A DNA stretch of 64,000 nt from Limnohabitans sp. GTDB lineage: Bacteria > Pseudomonadota > Gammaproteobacteria > Burkholderiales > Burkholderiaceae_C. Below, in pieces: positions 51,490 to 60,557 of this stretch. Where the stretch lies: NCBI GenBank assembly GCA_018882835.1, contig VERE01000006.1, positions 23,416-87,415 of the forward strand. Direction: 5' to 3'. The translations under genes and the position numbers were made by a program. Position 1 is the first letter of the stretch, and every line of letters starts with the position of its first letter. A model generated the notes under the pieces. That model was given only the letters and a program-made list of their open reading frames with translations. It searched no databases and was not told the origin of the DNA.

Positions 51490-53178
51490 TCAGGGGTTGA
51501 AGTGGTCCAGAACCTGGCCCGGTCCGCTTTCCAGATGGATGTAGTTGACACCATCGTGTACTTTGACGCCATTCACCCAAACCCCATGAACCCCTTGGGG
51601 CTCCCGTACCATGCGGGTGGCGCCCCCCGGTAAATCATGGCGCGGCAAGGGCTTGGAAATGCCTACCGTGGCGGGATCGAACAACAGCATGTCAGCAGGG
51701 CTGCCCACCACCAATCGGCCACGCTCTGGGATGCGGAAACGGTCTGCAGGCTCGCTGGTGAGACGACGAATGCCTTCACTCAACGAAAAGTGCCCCGTTT
51801 CGCGCACCCAATGCGCCAGAAAGTGCAAGCCAAAGCCCGCGTCGCACATATAGCTCAAATGCGCGCCAGCATCCGACAGGGTGATGACGCTGGCACGGTG
51901 CTTGAGCAAGGGGGCCACGCCATCGTCGTTGTTGTTGAAGAATTTACCGACGAAATGGGTTGCCAGGTTTTCGGACAACGCCAGATCAAAGAAGGCATCC
52001 ACGGGGTCGACGCCCCGTTGCGCTGCCAAAGCTGCAATGGTCATTCCCTCCAGGCTCGCATGCGCGGGCTGAGTGGTTTGGCCCACCTCAATGTTTTTCC
52101 AATTGCCTAAGAAGAGAATGCCCGCCTTGGGCGATTTCAGGTTCAGGCGGAAGGCCTCACGGAACGCGGGGTCGCGGTAAATGGCAGACAGCTCATGGGG
52201 TTGGGCGCTTTTGACCGCATCGAAGGCCGAATGGCTGAGCATCACGTAAGGGTCGAGCAAAGTGAAGTCGAACGACAGCGCCTGGCAACTGGTCAGCACA
52301 TACAAGGGGTTGCCTCGGTCGAGGGCCTGTGCACAACGATCGTAGTAGCTAAGCCCCAACTCGGGCGTGGCTTCGTTGTACATGGTTAACACGGTGGAAA
52401 TGTAGGTGGGCCGTTGCGTTGTCTCTGCGATCGACTCCATGATGTCAGGGGTTGCCCGCGAGCCCGTCGCCATCATGAAGACGCCACGGTTCATCTCGCC
52501 CAGTACACCGGTCAAGGCGCGCAACTCGGCTTCGCTGGCGATGGTGGAGGGCATGGGACGACCGCCGTAGCCGCTGTGATTGGGTGAGAAAGAAGAGGCA
52601 AAACCAATCGCACCTGCCTGCATGGCCTCGCGCACCAGTTCACACATTTTTGCCAGCTGTTCGGGTGTGGCTTCTGCAGTGTCAGAGCCCGCCTCCCCCA
52701 TGACAGCGGTTCGGATCACCGAATGACCGGCAAACACGGCGGTGTTCAGGTAGGGTCTGACGCGGCGCAGCTGGGCCATGTATTCGGCAAAAGATTCAAA
52801 TTCCCATTGCACGCCCGTCAACAGGGCCTGCAAATTCATGCCTTCCACCACAGACAGATTTTTCAGCATGGTTTCTCTGAGAGGGGCCGGACAGGGCGCT
52901 ATGCCGAAGCCGCAGTTGCCCAGGACCGCGGTGGTCACACCCAAAGCCGGCGAGGGCGACAGTGTGCGGTCCCAGGTCACTTGCGCATCGAAGTGGGTGT
53001 GCAGGTCCACAATGCCCGGCATCAAGGACAGGCCCGTGGCATCCACCACTTCTTGGGCAGGTTCCGTGACCTCGCCGATCTGGGTGACCCGACCCTGGTG
53101 AATGGCCACGTCGGCTTTCACAGGAGGGTGGCCCAGTCCATCGTGAACCTGGGCGCCGCGAATGATGAGGTCGAGCAT
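51490..53178 (-). CDS. N-acyl-D-amino-acid deacylase-type amidohydrolase
   Basis: 562 aa from the ATG at 53178 with GGAG ahead. The amidohydrolase metal motif is GIVDLHTHFDAQ (55-66; H60, H62), with GVTTAVLGNCGFGIAPC, SFSPNHSGYGG, and a late LSDAGAHLSYM carrying the catalytic aspartate. GSPADMLLFDP near the end belongs to the beta-sandwich domain. This is the D-aminoacylase (DAN) subgroup, zinc enzymes that free amino acids from N-acyl-D-amino acids. It is cytoplasmic and flanked by two receptor genes on the same strand (gaps of 9 and 17 bases). Confidence 0.88.
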   Translation of the reverse strand: MLDLIIRGAQVHDGLGHPPVKADVAIHQGRVTQIGEVTEPAQEVVDATGLSLMPGIVDLHTHFDAQVTWDRTLSPSPALGVTTAVLGNCGFGIAPCPAPLRETMLKNLSVVEGMNLQALLTGVQWEFESFAEYMAQLRRVRPYLNTAVFAGHSVIRTAVMGEAGSDTAEATPEQLAKMCELVREAMQAGAIGFASSFSPNHSGYGGRPMPSTIASEAELRALTGVLGEMNRGVFMMATGSRATPDIMESIAETTQRPTYISTVLTMYNEATPELGLSYYDRCAQALDRGNPLYVLTSCQALSFDFTLLDPYVMLSHSAFDAVKSAQPHELSAIYRDPAFREAFRLNLKSPKAGILFLGNWKNIEVGQTTQPAHASLEGMTIAALAAQRGVDPVDAFFDLALSENLATHFVGKFFNNNDDGVAPLLKHRASVITLSDAGAHLSYMCDAGFGLHFLAHWVRETGHFSLSEGIRRLTSEPADRFRIPERGRLVVGSPADMLLFDPATVGISKPLPRHDLPGGATRMVREPQGVHGVWVNGVKVHDGVNYIHLESGPGQVLDHFNP

Positions 53179-53195
53179 GCAGGGCTCCAAAAAAA

Positions 53196-54164
53196 TCAGT
53201 CAATCTGTGCGCCAGACTGGCGCACGACCTCGGCCCACTTGGCGAGGTCTGTTTTCAAGATGGCCGCAAACTCGGCGGGTTGGCGAATCAGGGGGTCGGC
53301 GCCTTGGGCGTTGAATTTGTCAATGACCTCTTTGTTTTTCAAAATGTCCTGAACATCCTGGTTGATTTTGCGGACCACTGCAGCCGATGTCTGGCCCGGC
53401 GCAAACAGGCCAAACCATGGCGAGACGTCGAAGTCTTTCAAACCCGACTCGGCCAACGTCGGAACCTGGGGGAAGGTGCCAGAGCGCGCCTGACTGGTCA
53501 ACGCCAGGGGGCGCAGGGTTCCGTTGCGAATCGCGCCTGCCACCGAGGGCAAGCTGGTGAAGACCACATTGATTTGGCCGCTCAGCAAATCCTGCATGGC
53601 AGGCGCTGCGCCACGGTAGGGGATGTGCTCCATCTTGGTTCCGGCAGCGTTGTTGAACATGACGCCCAGCAAATGGTTTACCGAGCCGTTGCCGGCCGAG
53701 CCAAAAGTGAGGGATGTCTTTTGGCCGACGTCGATCATCTCTTTGACATTTTTGAAGCTGGCGTCCGGTCGAGCCACCAGCACGAACGGCAAGGTTGCCA
53801 GGGTTGCCACGGGTGCAAAATCTTTGACCGGATCAAAAGGCAGCTTTTTGTACAGTGAAGCGTTGATGGCGTGCGACCCCACATAACTCATCAGCAGCAC
53901 ATGCCCATCGGCGGGCGATTGCGCCACCACCTCCATGCCCACGTTGCCACCGGCGCCTGCACGGTTCTCGATCACCACCGACTGCTGCCATTTTTCGCTG
54001 AGCTTTTGTCCCACGATGCGCGCCAGTGCATCCGAGGCGCCGCCAGGCGTTTGCGGCACGATGATTTTGACCGGGCGGTTTGGAAAATCTTGCGCCAGAA
54101 GGCTGAATGGCGAAAGCACCAGGACGGCTGCCAGACACAGTCGGTTGCGTAAAAAGCGAAACAT
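53196..54164 (-). CDS. Bug/TctC-type receptor, copy 12
   Basis: 322 aa from the ATG at 54164, 5 bases after a GGAG; an in-frame start at 54179 would include that site in the coding part. Signal MFRFLRNRLCLAAVLVLSPF ends LLA-QD (24). Ligand loop VPQTPGGASD (36-45) with Q in place of F/Y, second block HIPYRGAAPAMQDLL, tail KWAEVVRQSGAQID. First gene of the leftward set with the amidohydrolase and receptor copy 11. Divergent from the TauD-family gene across 125 bases. Confidence 0.91.
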   Translation of the reverse strand: MFRFLRNRLCLAAVLVLSPFSLLAQDFPNRPVKIIVPQTPGGASDALARIVGQKLSEKWQQSVVIENRAGAGGNVGMEVVAQSPADGHVLLMSYVGSHAINASLYKKLPFDPVKDFAPVATLATLPFVLVARPDASFKNVKEMIDVGQKTSLTFGSAGNGSVNHLLGVMFNNAAGTKMEHIPYRGAAPAMQDLLSGQINVVFTSLPSVAGAIRNGTLRPLALTSQARSGTFPQVPTLAESGLKDFDVSPWFGLFAPGQTSAAVVRKINQDVQDILKNKEVIDKFNAQGADPLIRQPAEFAAILKTDLAKWAEVVRQSGAQID

Positions 54165-54289
54165 GCATGCTCCATCCATATGAATCGGGCGAACTTACCA
54201 CGCGCCAGTGTCTCTGGACGTAACCTATTTGTCACCCGGATTACTGCGGGCCTGTGCCATTCGAAACCCCTTGTGTCAGAATGGATTTC

Positions 54290-55114
54290 ATGAAAATTCA
54301 ACGCATTGCGGGTGCCTTGGGCGCCGAAATTCAGGGTGTGGATTTGTCCCAGCCCGTCAGCGCCGCATTGGCACAAGACCTGCGCGGAGCCTTGCGTGAG
54401 CATTTGGTCATTTTTTTACGCGACCAACCTTTGTCGCCGGCGCAGTTCATGGCGTTCGCCGAAGCCATGGGGCAGCCCATCGAATATCCTTTTGTCAAAG
54501 GCCTGCCAGGATTTCCTTGCGTGATCGAGGTGAAAAAACTCGAGCATGAGCGAAACAACTTTGGCGGCATCTGGCATTCCGACACAACCTATTTGCCTGA
54601 GCCGCCCATGGGCTCCATGTTGCTGGCGCGGGAAATCCCGCCCTTTGGGGGCGACACCATGTTTGCCAACCAATACATGGCCTGGGACAGCCTGAGCGAC
54701 ACCTTCCGCGCCATGCTCGATGGGCGGGTGGGTCTGAGCAGTTCGGCCAAGGCCGATGTCACCCGCACCCGCGAGGACCGGCTCAAGACCGACGCCAAAG
54801 AGGCTGCCCCTGCGCAGTTGCAAGCCGCGCATCCCATCGCGCGCACCCACCCGGAGACCGGACGCAAGGCGTTGTTTGTGAATGTCGCGCACACGGTGGG
54901 CATCGAGGGCCTGACCGACGAGGAAAGCGCGCCTTTGCTGAATTTCTTGTTCCAACATCAAGTCAAGCCTGAGTTCACCTGCCGTTTCCAATGGCAGCCG
55001 CACTCGCTGGCCTTTTGGGACAACCGGTGCGCCCAGCACAACCCCGTCAATGACTACCACGGCTACCGGCGCATCATGCATCGCATCACTCTGGCCGGTG
55101 ACAAGCCGCGCTGA
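54290..55114 (+). CDS. TauD/TfdA family 2-oxoglutarate-dependent dioxygenase
   Basis: 274 aa from the ATG at 54290; one at 54281 adds three residues. Iron ligands H96 and D98 are in IWHSDTTY, the distal H250 in QHNPVNDYHGYRR, and R261 should hold 2-oxoglutarate. GAEIQGVDLSQP and EHLVIFLRDQPL are typical of the TfdA/TauD family. It hydroxylates a substrate next to a heteroatom, releasing sulfite, phenol or an amine depending on the member. It is followed 27 bases later by a cupin gene and then receptor copy 13, all rightward. Confidence 0.9.
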   Translation: MKIQRIAGALGAEIQGVDLSQPVSAALAQDLRGALREHLVIFLRDQPLSPAQFMAFAEAMGQPIEYPFVKGLPGFPCVIEVKKLEHERNNFGGIWHSDTTYLPEPPMGSMLLAREIPPFGGDTMFANQYMAWDSLSDTFRAMLDGRVGLSSSAKADVTRTREDRLKTDAKEAAPAQLQAAHPIARTHPETGRKALFVNVAHTVGIEGLTDEESAPLLNFLFQHQVKPEFTCRFQWQPHSLAFWDNRCAQHNPVNDYHGYRRIMHRITLAGDKPR

Positions 55115-55141
55115 TTGCAAAATATTCCCAAGGAGCGCTCG

Positions 55142-55882
55142 ATGATAGCCATAGGAACCCGCGCCCACGGCGCCACCATGCGTCGACAGTTGCCGATGAT
55201 GACCGAGCATTTTTACAAGTCGGAGTGGATGGCGACGGGTGAAGACCCGACGCTGTCGCCGACCGCCTCATTGATTGAACAGCCACCGAACTGCACCCTG
55301 GAATCGCATTTTCATCGGCAAAACCAGTTCCAGGTGTTTGTGGACGGAGGAGGGCAAATTGGCGCGCATGACTTGCAATCGGTACTGGTTCACTATGCCG
55401 GCGCCTACACCGGCTATGGCCCCCTCATTGCCGGTCCGCAAGGTATCAAATATTTCACCATCCGTCCGGTGTGCGAATCGGGCTTCATCCCGATCACGGC
55501 TGCTCGCGAAAAAATGGTACGAGGTCCCAAGCGGCATCTCACCGTGGGTCCGATTGACGTGTCACATCCGCCTGCAGGCGCCATTGAAGGAGAGCAGTTT
55601 GCCTTGCACCCCTTTGATTCCGATGGTTTGGGGATTGGCTACTTGAAATTAAAACCACGCGGCAACTTGAGTTTCCCGCGCCATGATGCCAGTCAGGGGG
55701 TGTTCGTGTTTGTCTTGAATGGCCAGTTGCAATGCACGACGCAAGCATTGGGCGTTTGGGAAATGATTTTTGTCTCCAAGGGCGAGCCCTTGCCAGACTG
55801 TGCCGCAGGTGAGGAGGGCGCGACGGTGCTGACCCTGCATTGCCCGCCCAGAGAATCAGTTTATCAAGAGGTCTTGCCATGA
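55142..55882 (+). CDS. Cupin-like protein of unknown function
   Basis: 246 aa from the ATG at 55142 behind CAAGGAGCGCTCG. Two cupin-like halves can be discerned: LESHFHRQNQFQVFVDGGG with possible metal histidines (residues about 58-76), and a second half with FVFVLNGQLQCTTQALG. It has no signal peptide. No exact family is recognised; the first half resembles bicupin ring-cleavage or sensor proteins. The stop overlaps the receptor start by 4 bases (ATGA, 55879-55882) and TauD is just upstream, so it probably serves the same substrate. Confidence 0.65.
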   Translation: MIAIGTRAHGATMRRQLPMMTEHFYKSEWMATGEDPTLSPTASLIEQPPNCTLESHFHRQNQFQVFVDGGGQIGAHDLQSVLVHYAGAYTGYGPLIAGPQGIKYFTIRPVCESGFIPITAAREKMVRGPKRHLTVGPIDVSHPPAGAIEGEQFALHPFDSDGLGIGYLKLKPRGNLSFPRHDASQGVFVFVLNGQLQCTTQALGVWEMIFVSKGEPLPDCAAGEEGATVLTLHCPPRESVYQEVLP

Positions 55883-56841
55883 AGTGCTGGCTGCAACGTC
55901 TCCTGGCCCTGTCTGCCCTGATGGCTTCTGTGACTTGGGCGCAGACAGACTACCCCAACAAAGCCTTGCGCATGATCGTGCCTTTCCCGCCCGGTGGCGT
56001 CACCGACATCGTGGCTCGCGCGGTAGCGGTGAAACTCGGGTCAGAGTTGGGCCAGCAAGTGGTGGTTGACAACCGGGCCGGTGCCAGTGGCGCCATTGGT
56101 GCAGAGTTGGGCGCACGTGCGCCCGCCGATGGCTACACCCTGATCATGGGCAATATCAGCACCCTGGGCATCAATCCCATTACTTTCGCCAAACTGGGCT
56201 ATGACCCTGTCAGCAGTTTTGATCCCATCAGCCTGGTGGCGGTCCAACCGTTGTTGATCACTGTGCACCCTTCGGTACCAGCCAAAAATTTGAGCGAATT
56301 GGTGCAGTTGGCCAAAAGCCAGCCGGGGCAGCTGAACTACGGCACGGCCGGCAGCTCGATTCATTTGGCCGTGGAGCAATTCAACAGTCTGGCAGGAATT
56401 CGCATGAACCACATTGCCTACAAGGGCAGTGCGCCGGCCATCACCGATTTGGTGGGTGGGCAGATTCAGGTGCTGTTCGACCCCTTCTCCAGCATCTATC
56501 CGCAAGTCACAGCAGGCAAGGTTCGGGCGTTGGCCGTGACCACCGACAAGCGTGCCACGGCAGCGCCCCAACTGCCCACCGTGGCAGAACAAGGCTTCCC
56601 TGGCTTTGATGTGAGCTCATGGCAAGGCATTGTGGTGCCTGCAGGCACGCCCAAGCCGGTCATTCAGCGTTTGAACCGTGCGCTGACCGCTGTGCTGGCA
56701 TCCACCGAAGTCAAGGACAAATTCGCGCAGTACAGCGCGGTCACCGCCCCCACCACGCCAGAGCAGTTTTCTGCTTACATCAAGGAAGAATTGGCCCGCT
56801 GGCAAAAGGTCGCGCAGCAGGCCGGGGTGAAGCCTGAGTAA
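55879..56841 (+). CDS. Bug/TctC-type receptor, copy 13 (coupled to cupin)
   Basis: 320 aa from the ATG at 55879, overlapping the cupin stop, with AAGAGG upstream. Signal MKCWLQRLLALSALMASVTW ends WAQ (22). Ligand loop VPFPPGGVTD (34-43), second block HIAYKGSAPAITDLV with A for P, tail VAQQAGVKPE. Third gene of the TauD-cupin-receptor set. Its ligand may be the TauD substrate, for instance a sulfonate or aryloxy acid. It converges with the serine hydrolase gene 5 bases away. Confidence 0.92.
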   Translation: MKCWLQRLLALSALMASVTWAQTDYPNKALRMIVPFPPGGVTDIVARAVAVKLGSELGQQVVVDNRAGASGAIGAELGARAPADGYTLIMGNISTLGINPITFAKLGYDPVSSFDPISLVAVQPLLITVHPSVPAKNLSELVQLAKSQPGQLNYGTAGSSIHLAVEQFNSLAGIRMNHIAYKGSAPAITDLVGGQIQVLFDPFSSIYPQVTAGKVRALAVTTDKRATAAPQLPTVAEQGFPGFDVSSWQGIVVPAGTPKPVIQRLNRALTAVLASTEVKDKFAQYSAVTAPTTPEQFSAYIKEELARWQKVAQQAGVKPE

Positions 56842-56846
56842 AGGCT

Positions 56847-57929
56847 TCAGCCTCTGAGGGCTTCGGCCACGCGGCTGACAAAGCCCGTGAAGTGCGCGGA
56901 GTCGATCCAACGCACCACCACCACAGCGTGATGCGCCGGCTCGATCCAGACGTAATTTCCGCCTGCCCCTACCATGAACCAGCTTTCCGGGCTGGCGCCT
57001 GGAAAGGTTTGTCCGCTTGGGTTGAGCCAGGTGAGCAAGCCATAAAAAGAGGCCAAGGGGCAAGGTACCTGCATCCGCTTGACCCACTCTGACGAAAGCA
57101 AGCGTCGCTCTTGGCCGTTGTGCCTGGTCACGCCACCGTCCAGCAGCATCTGAGCAATGCGGGCCTGATCGCGCGCGCTGATGGTGACCCCGCCGCCCCA
57201 GTGCGTTCCACCAGGCACAGATTGCACACGCCGTGCCGCCTGGCCTTGGCGTGCCGGCAGGTCCAACCAGGATTGTTCGTAGCCTTCCCACCGAAAGCCC
57301 TCACCAGCGCCTAAAGGCGCCAGGAAAATTTCAGTGAACACTTCGGGCAGCGGTCGACCCCACAGATGCAGCAAGGCCAGGGACAACTGGTTGATGCGAA
57401 CATCGTTGTATTCCCAATAGGTGCCAGGGGTTTGCAGTGGCCGCGCAGAGCCCTTCACACCTTCCACCTTTTTGGGGTCGTGGGACACATGCCGGTACCG
57501 GTCAACAGTGTCAGGCATGCCAAAGCAGGTGCCCTCCCATTCGCTGACTTGGGTCAGCAAATGCAACCAAGTGATCTGCGCGTTGTGCGGGCTGTCAAAC
57601 CCGATGCCTGGTACCCGTTTGACCACGGGCTCGTTCAGGTCTGGCAACAGGCCGCGATCGTGGGCGGCCCCAGCCAGCAAGGCCAGGTAGGTTTTGGCGA
57701 CGCTGAAAGTTTGATCGGCGCGGTCGGGCGTGCCCCAATGCTGGATTTCCTTTCCGTTTTGCCATACCACGCCCGAGACTCCCCCTCGTTCGTACACCGG
57801 ACCCGACAGCCGATTCCAGGGGGCAGGGTCTTCGTGGTGCACGCCAAAGCGTGCCGGTTCTGCATGGGGGTCACGGGTCCAGGGAACCTCATGCGCCTGG
57901 GCGAATTCAATGGCTTGCGCGAAGTTCAT
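56847..57929 (-). CDS. Serine hydrolase of the beta-lactamase/class C family
   Basis: 360 aa from the ATG at 57929, overlapping the SDR stop (TGATG). SxxK motif FSVAK with S76 and K79, the YxN-type motif EYNDVR (Y174-N175) and a late HWGGG close to the third motif. No signal peptide, so a cytoplasmic esterase or amidase (EstB-like) is more likely than a lactamase. Last gene of the leftward LLM oxidoreductase-CMD-SDR-hydrolase operon, in which it could hydrolyse an ester or lactone made by the oxygenase. Confidence 0.85.
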   Translation of the reverse strand: MNFAQAIEFAQAHEVPWTRDPHAEPARFGVHHEDPAPWNRLSGPVYERGGVSGVVWQNGKEIQHWGTPDRADQTFSVAKTYLALLAGAAHDRGLLPDLNEPVVKRVPGIGFDSPHNAQITWLHLLTQVSEWEGTCFGMPDTVDRYRHVSHDPKKVEGVKGSARPLQTPGTYWEYNDVRINQLSLALLHLWGRPLPEVFTEIFLAPLGAGEGFRWEGYEQSWLDLPARQGQAARRVQSVPGGTHWGGGVTISARDQARIAQMLLDGGVTRHNGQERRLLSSEWVKRMQVPCPLASFYGLLTWLNPSGQTFPGASPESWFMVGAGGNYVWIEPAHHAVVVVRWIDSAHFTGFVSRVAEALRG

Positions 57930-58675
57930 CAAAGCACCTGACCACCATCCACGGCCAGGGTCTGGCCTGTGACCCAGGACGCCAGGTCGCTGGCCAGGAA
58001 AGCCGCAACATGGGCCACTTCTTCGGGGGTGCCAAAGCGCCCTGAGGGAATGCTGCCGAGAATGTTGTTGTACAGCGTCGGGTTGTTTTTCTGAACCACA
58101 TCCCAGGTGCCACCCTCAAAAAAGATGGAGCCAGGCGCAATACAGTTGACTCGAATTCTCTTGGCGGCATGGGTCAGGGCCTGGGTTTGCGTGTACTCGA
58201 TGAGCGCGGCCTTGATGGCGCCATAAGGGGGCGTGCGCACGCTGGCTTTCATCCCAGAGATAGAAGAAATGTGAATGATGCTGCCGCCTTGCTTTTCCAA
58301 AAAGGGCATGGCGGCGTGGCAGGCGCGCACAGTAGACATCAGGTCCACCTGAATGCTCAGGGCCCAACCAGCCTCGTCATCGGTGCGGCCAAAGCCCGAG
58401 GCGTTGTTCACAAGGATGTCCACGCCACCCAACTCGGCAGCCGCTTGTTCCACCCACGACTTGATGGCCTGGGCATCCGACACATCACAGGCCCTGGCGC
58501 TGATGCGGCGCCCGGTCTTGGCAAGCTGCGCATGCGCTTGCTGCAAAGGGCCTTCGGCACGGGCGCAAATGGCCACGTCGGCACCGGCCTCGGCATAAGC
58601 TTGTGCAATGGCCAGGCCGATGCCACGGCTGCCGCCAGTGATGAGGGCGCGGCGGCCGGTCAAGTCAATTTTCAT
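57929..58675 (-). CDS. SDR family oxidoreductase
   Basis: 248 aa. Cofactor motif TGGSRGIGLA (13-22), NNASGFG, IIHISSISG and a catalytic Tyr in PPYGAIKAA (YxxxK), then TGQTLAVDGG at the C terminus. Likely NADPH-dependent. It lies between the CMD gene (61 bases upstream) and the serine hydrolase gene, whose start overlaps its stop, in a single leftward transcript. Role within the pathway: oxidation or reduction of an alcohol intermediate. Confidence 0.9.
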   Translation of the reverse strand: MKIDLTGRRALITGGSRGIGLAIAQAYAEAGADVAICARAEGPLQQAHAQLAKTGRRISARACDVSDAQAIKSWVEQAAAELGGVDILVNNASGFGRTDDEAGWALSIQVDLMSTVRACHAAMPFLEKQGGSIIHISSISGMKASVRTPPYGAIKAALIEYTQTQALTHAAKRIRVNCIAPGSIFFEGGTWDVVQKNNPTLYNNILGSIPSGRFGTPEEVAHVAAFLASDLASWVTGQTLAVDGGQVL

Positions 58676-58736
58676 GAAGTCTTCCTTGTGAAATCAGGGT
58701 TTGAAAACATACCTAGTGATCATCGAGGTCACGTCG

Positions 58737-59249
58737 TCACTCCACGTGCAAGCCAACCAGGAAACGCGAGACCATGTTGTACGAGGCCACGGTGGCGGCC
58801 ACTTCCACCTTTTCCGTGTCGCTCATGCCTTGTGTGACGCTGTCAAACAAGGCGTCGGGCACGTGAATGTCGCGCGTCATGGCATCGGTCAGCGCCAGCA
58901 CACGGCGCTCGTGTTCAGAAAGGGCTGCGCCCGGCGGGGTTTGTCGCACAGCCTCGATTTCAGCAGGCGACACGCCGGCTTTTTCGGCAATGGGCGCATG
59001 GGCGTTGAACTCATAGGGCGCATCATTGAGGACAGCGATGCGCAAAATAATCAGTTCGCGCAGGCGATCCGACAGCGAGGTTTTGTAACGCACCGCCGTC
59101 ATCAATTGCTCCCAGCCCTCACAAATCGCTGGGCTGTTCAGCAGCACTTGGTAGAGCAGGGTGATCTTGCCGCGCGAGGCAATCACTTTGTCTTCGGTGG
59201 CGCGCAATTCCGGGCGCGTGCCGGGGACGACGGGCTGAATGCGTTTCAT
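58737..59249 (-). CDS. Carboxymuconolactone decarboxylase (CMD) family protein
   Basis: 170 aa, all helical. SDRLRELIILRIAVLNDAPYEFNAHAPIAEKAGV is the CMD core; the CxxC pair of AhpD peroxidase relatives is absent (EFNAH here), so a decarboxylase or isomerase-like role is more likely than peroxide reduction. Start overlaps the LLM oxidoreductase stop by 4 bases (59246-59249). CMD proteins often occur with flavin monooxygenases in ring or lactone degradation. Confidence 0.88.
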   Translation of the reverse strand: MKRIQPVVPGTRPELRATEDKVIASRGKITLLYQVLLNSPAICEGWEQLMTAVRYKTSLSDRLRELIILRIAVLNDAPYEFNAHAPIAEKAGVSPAEIEAVRQTPPGAALSEHERRVLALTDAMTRDIHVPDALFDSVTQGMSDTEKVEVAATVASYNMVSRFLVGLHVE

Positions 59250-60376
59250 GCGACGGCTTTCGTACTGTTGATGACCGAGCCCAAGCCCAGGGCTTTGTTG
59301 ACACGCGGCATCACTTCATGGGCCATCAATTCCATAGAGCGACGACCCAATTGAGGATCGACCAAGTCCATGCCGGCGTAGGTGATTTCGCCGAAATCAC
59401 CGACTTCTTCACGCAAGGCCAGGATTTGATCAACGACCTGGTCGACAGTGCCTGCAATGACCAATTCATTCAGCAAGCGGTCGAGCGTCACGTGACGGTC
59501 ATCTTCGTTCTCATGTTTCTTGAAGATGACGTGACGCTTGCTGAGCATCATCTTGGTCAGCATTTGTCGGTAGTAATAACGGTACGGGCTGTTGGCATCG
59601 TCTCGTCCATAACGTTGGGCAGTGGCCGCGTCATCGGCCACGAAGATGGTGCGCGCTATGCGCCAATCGGAAGGGTCGGCTTTTTGGCCCACACTCTCTT
59701 TGCCTTGAGCGTAATGATGCCAATGGCTGGGCAGCCAATGCGACAGCAAAAAATTGGCCGACATGGGGTGGAAGTTGCGTTGCCCCATGGCGATCACGCC
59801 CTTGGAGAAGGGGGCCACCACCGTGCCCACAATTTCGGGCAAGCGATCCTGGTAGGGCTTCATCAAAATGCCACGACCAATTTCCGGGACCTGGGTGCGT
59901 GCGGTGCTGACCTTGAACCGGTTGTTTTCGAAATCGATGTTGTAGGGCGGTTGACGTTCCCAGATGGCCAAAATGACATCAATGGCCTCGGCAAAGATTT
60001 TGTTGCGGTCCTGGTCCAGGATGCCCAGTGCTTCTGCATCCGAGGCCAAGGCGCCCGGGCTGATACCCAGTATGAATCGACCTTTGGCCAGATGGTCAAA
60101 CATGGCCGATTGCGATGCAATCAATGTGGGGTGAGAGTGCGACAGGTTGGAGGTGCCTGTGCCCAAAAGAATATTTTGGGTGCTGTGGATCAGTGTCGCC
60201 ATGAACACCAAGCTGTTGGTGACGTTCTCGGCCTTGTCGGTCAGATGTTCGCCCACGAAGGCATCGTAGAACCCCAGTTGGTCTGCATAAATGATGGTCT
60301 CGCGGTCTTCGTGCAGAGTTTCTGTGGTGTCGCGCTCCAGCGGATGGAGCGGCATGGTGAAGTAGCCTAATCGCAT
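59246..60376 (-). CDS. LLM-class (luciferase-like) flavin-dependent oxidoreductase
   Basis: 376 aa from the ATG at 60376 (MRLGYFTMPLHPLERD), with CCGGAAC ahead; the frame to 60448 is not needed. Luciferase-fold signs: YDAFVGEHL, LIASQSAMFDHLAKGRFILGISPG, and GTVDQVVDQILALREEVG. The family uses FMNH2 and O2 for monooxygenation such as Baeyer-Villiger, desulfonation or limonene-type reactions; the reductase partner is not in the window. First gene of the four-gene leftward operon and divergent from receptor copy 14. Confidence 0.9.
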   Translation of the reverse strand: MRLGYFTMPLHPLERDTTETLHEDRETIIYADQLGFYDAFVGEHLTDKAENVTNSLVFMATLIHSTQNILLGTGTSNLSHSHPTLIASQSAMFDHLAKGRFILGISPGALASDAEALGILDQDRNKIFAEAIDVILAIWERQPPYNIDFENNRFKVSTARTQVPEIGRGILMKPYQDRLPEIVGTVVAPFSKGVIAMGQRNFHPMSANFLLSHWLPSHWHHYAQGKESVGQKADPSDWRIARTIFVADDAATAQRYGRDDANSPYRYYYRQMLTKMMLSKRHVIFKKHENEDDRHVTLDRLLNELVIAGTVDQVVDQILALREEVGDFGEITYAGMDLVDPQLGRRSMELMAHEVMPRVNKALGLGSVINSTKAVA

Positions 60377-60557
60377 GTGATGTTCCGGTGAGGGTGATTC
60401 AAGCCTGTGAGCTTGTGTGAGTTTTAAATCCACAGGCCGGGCGATCATGTCACTAAGTTGTCAGTGGATCAACAATGCGGGCGCTGTGTTCGGGAAAACC
60501 CGGTCCTGGATTGCTGGCAAGCGCGCTCAAATTCAGACTGCAATCAAAGAGGTGCCT

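Noticed and set aside
59318..60370. Plus-strand open frame of 350 codons
   Set aside because: Antisense to the LLM oxidoreductase gene, which is well supported and coupled to the CMD gene.
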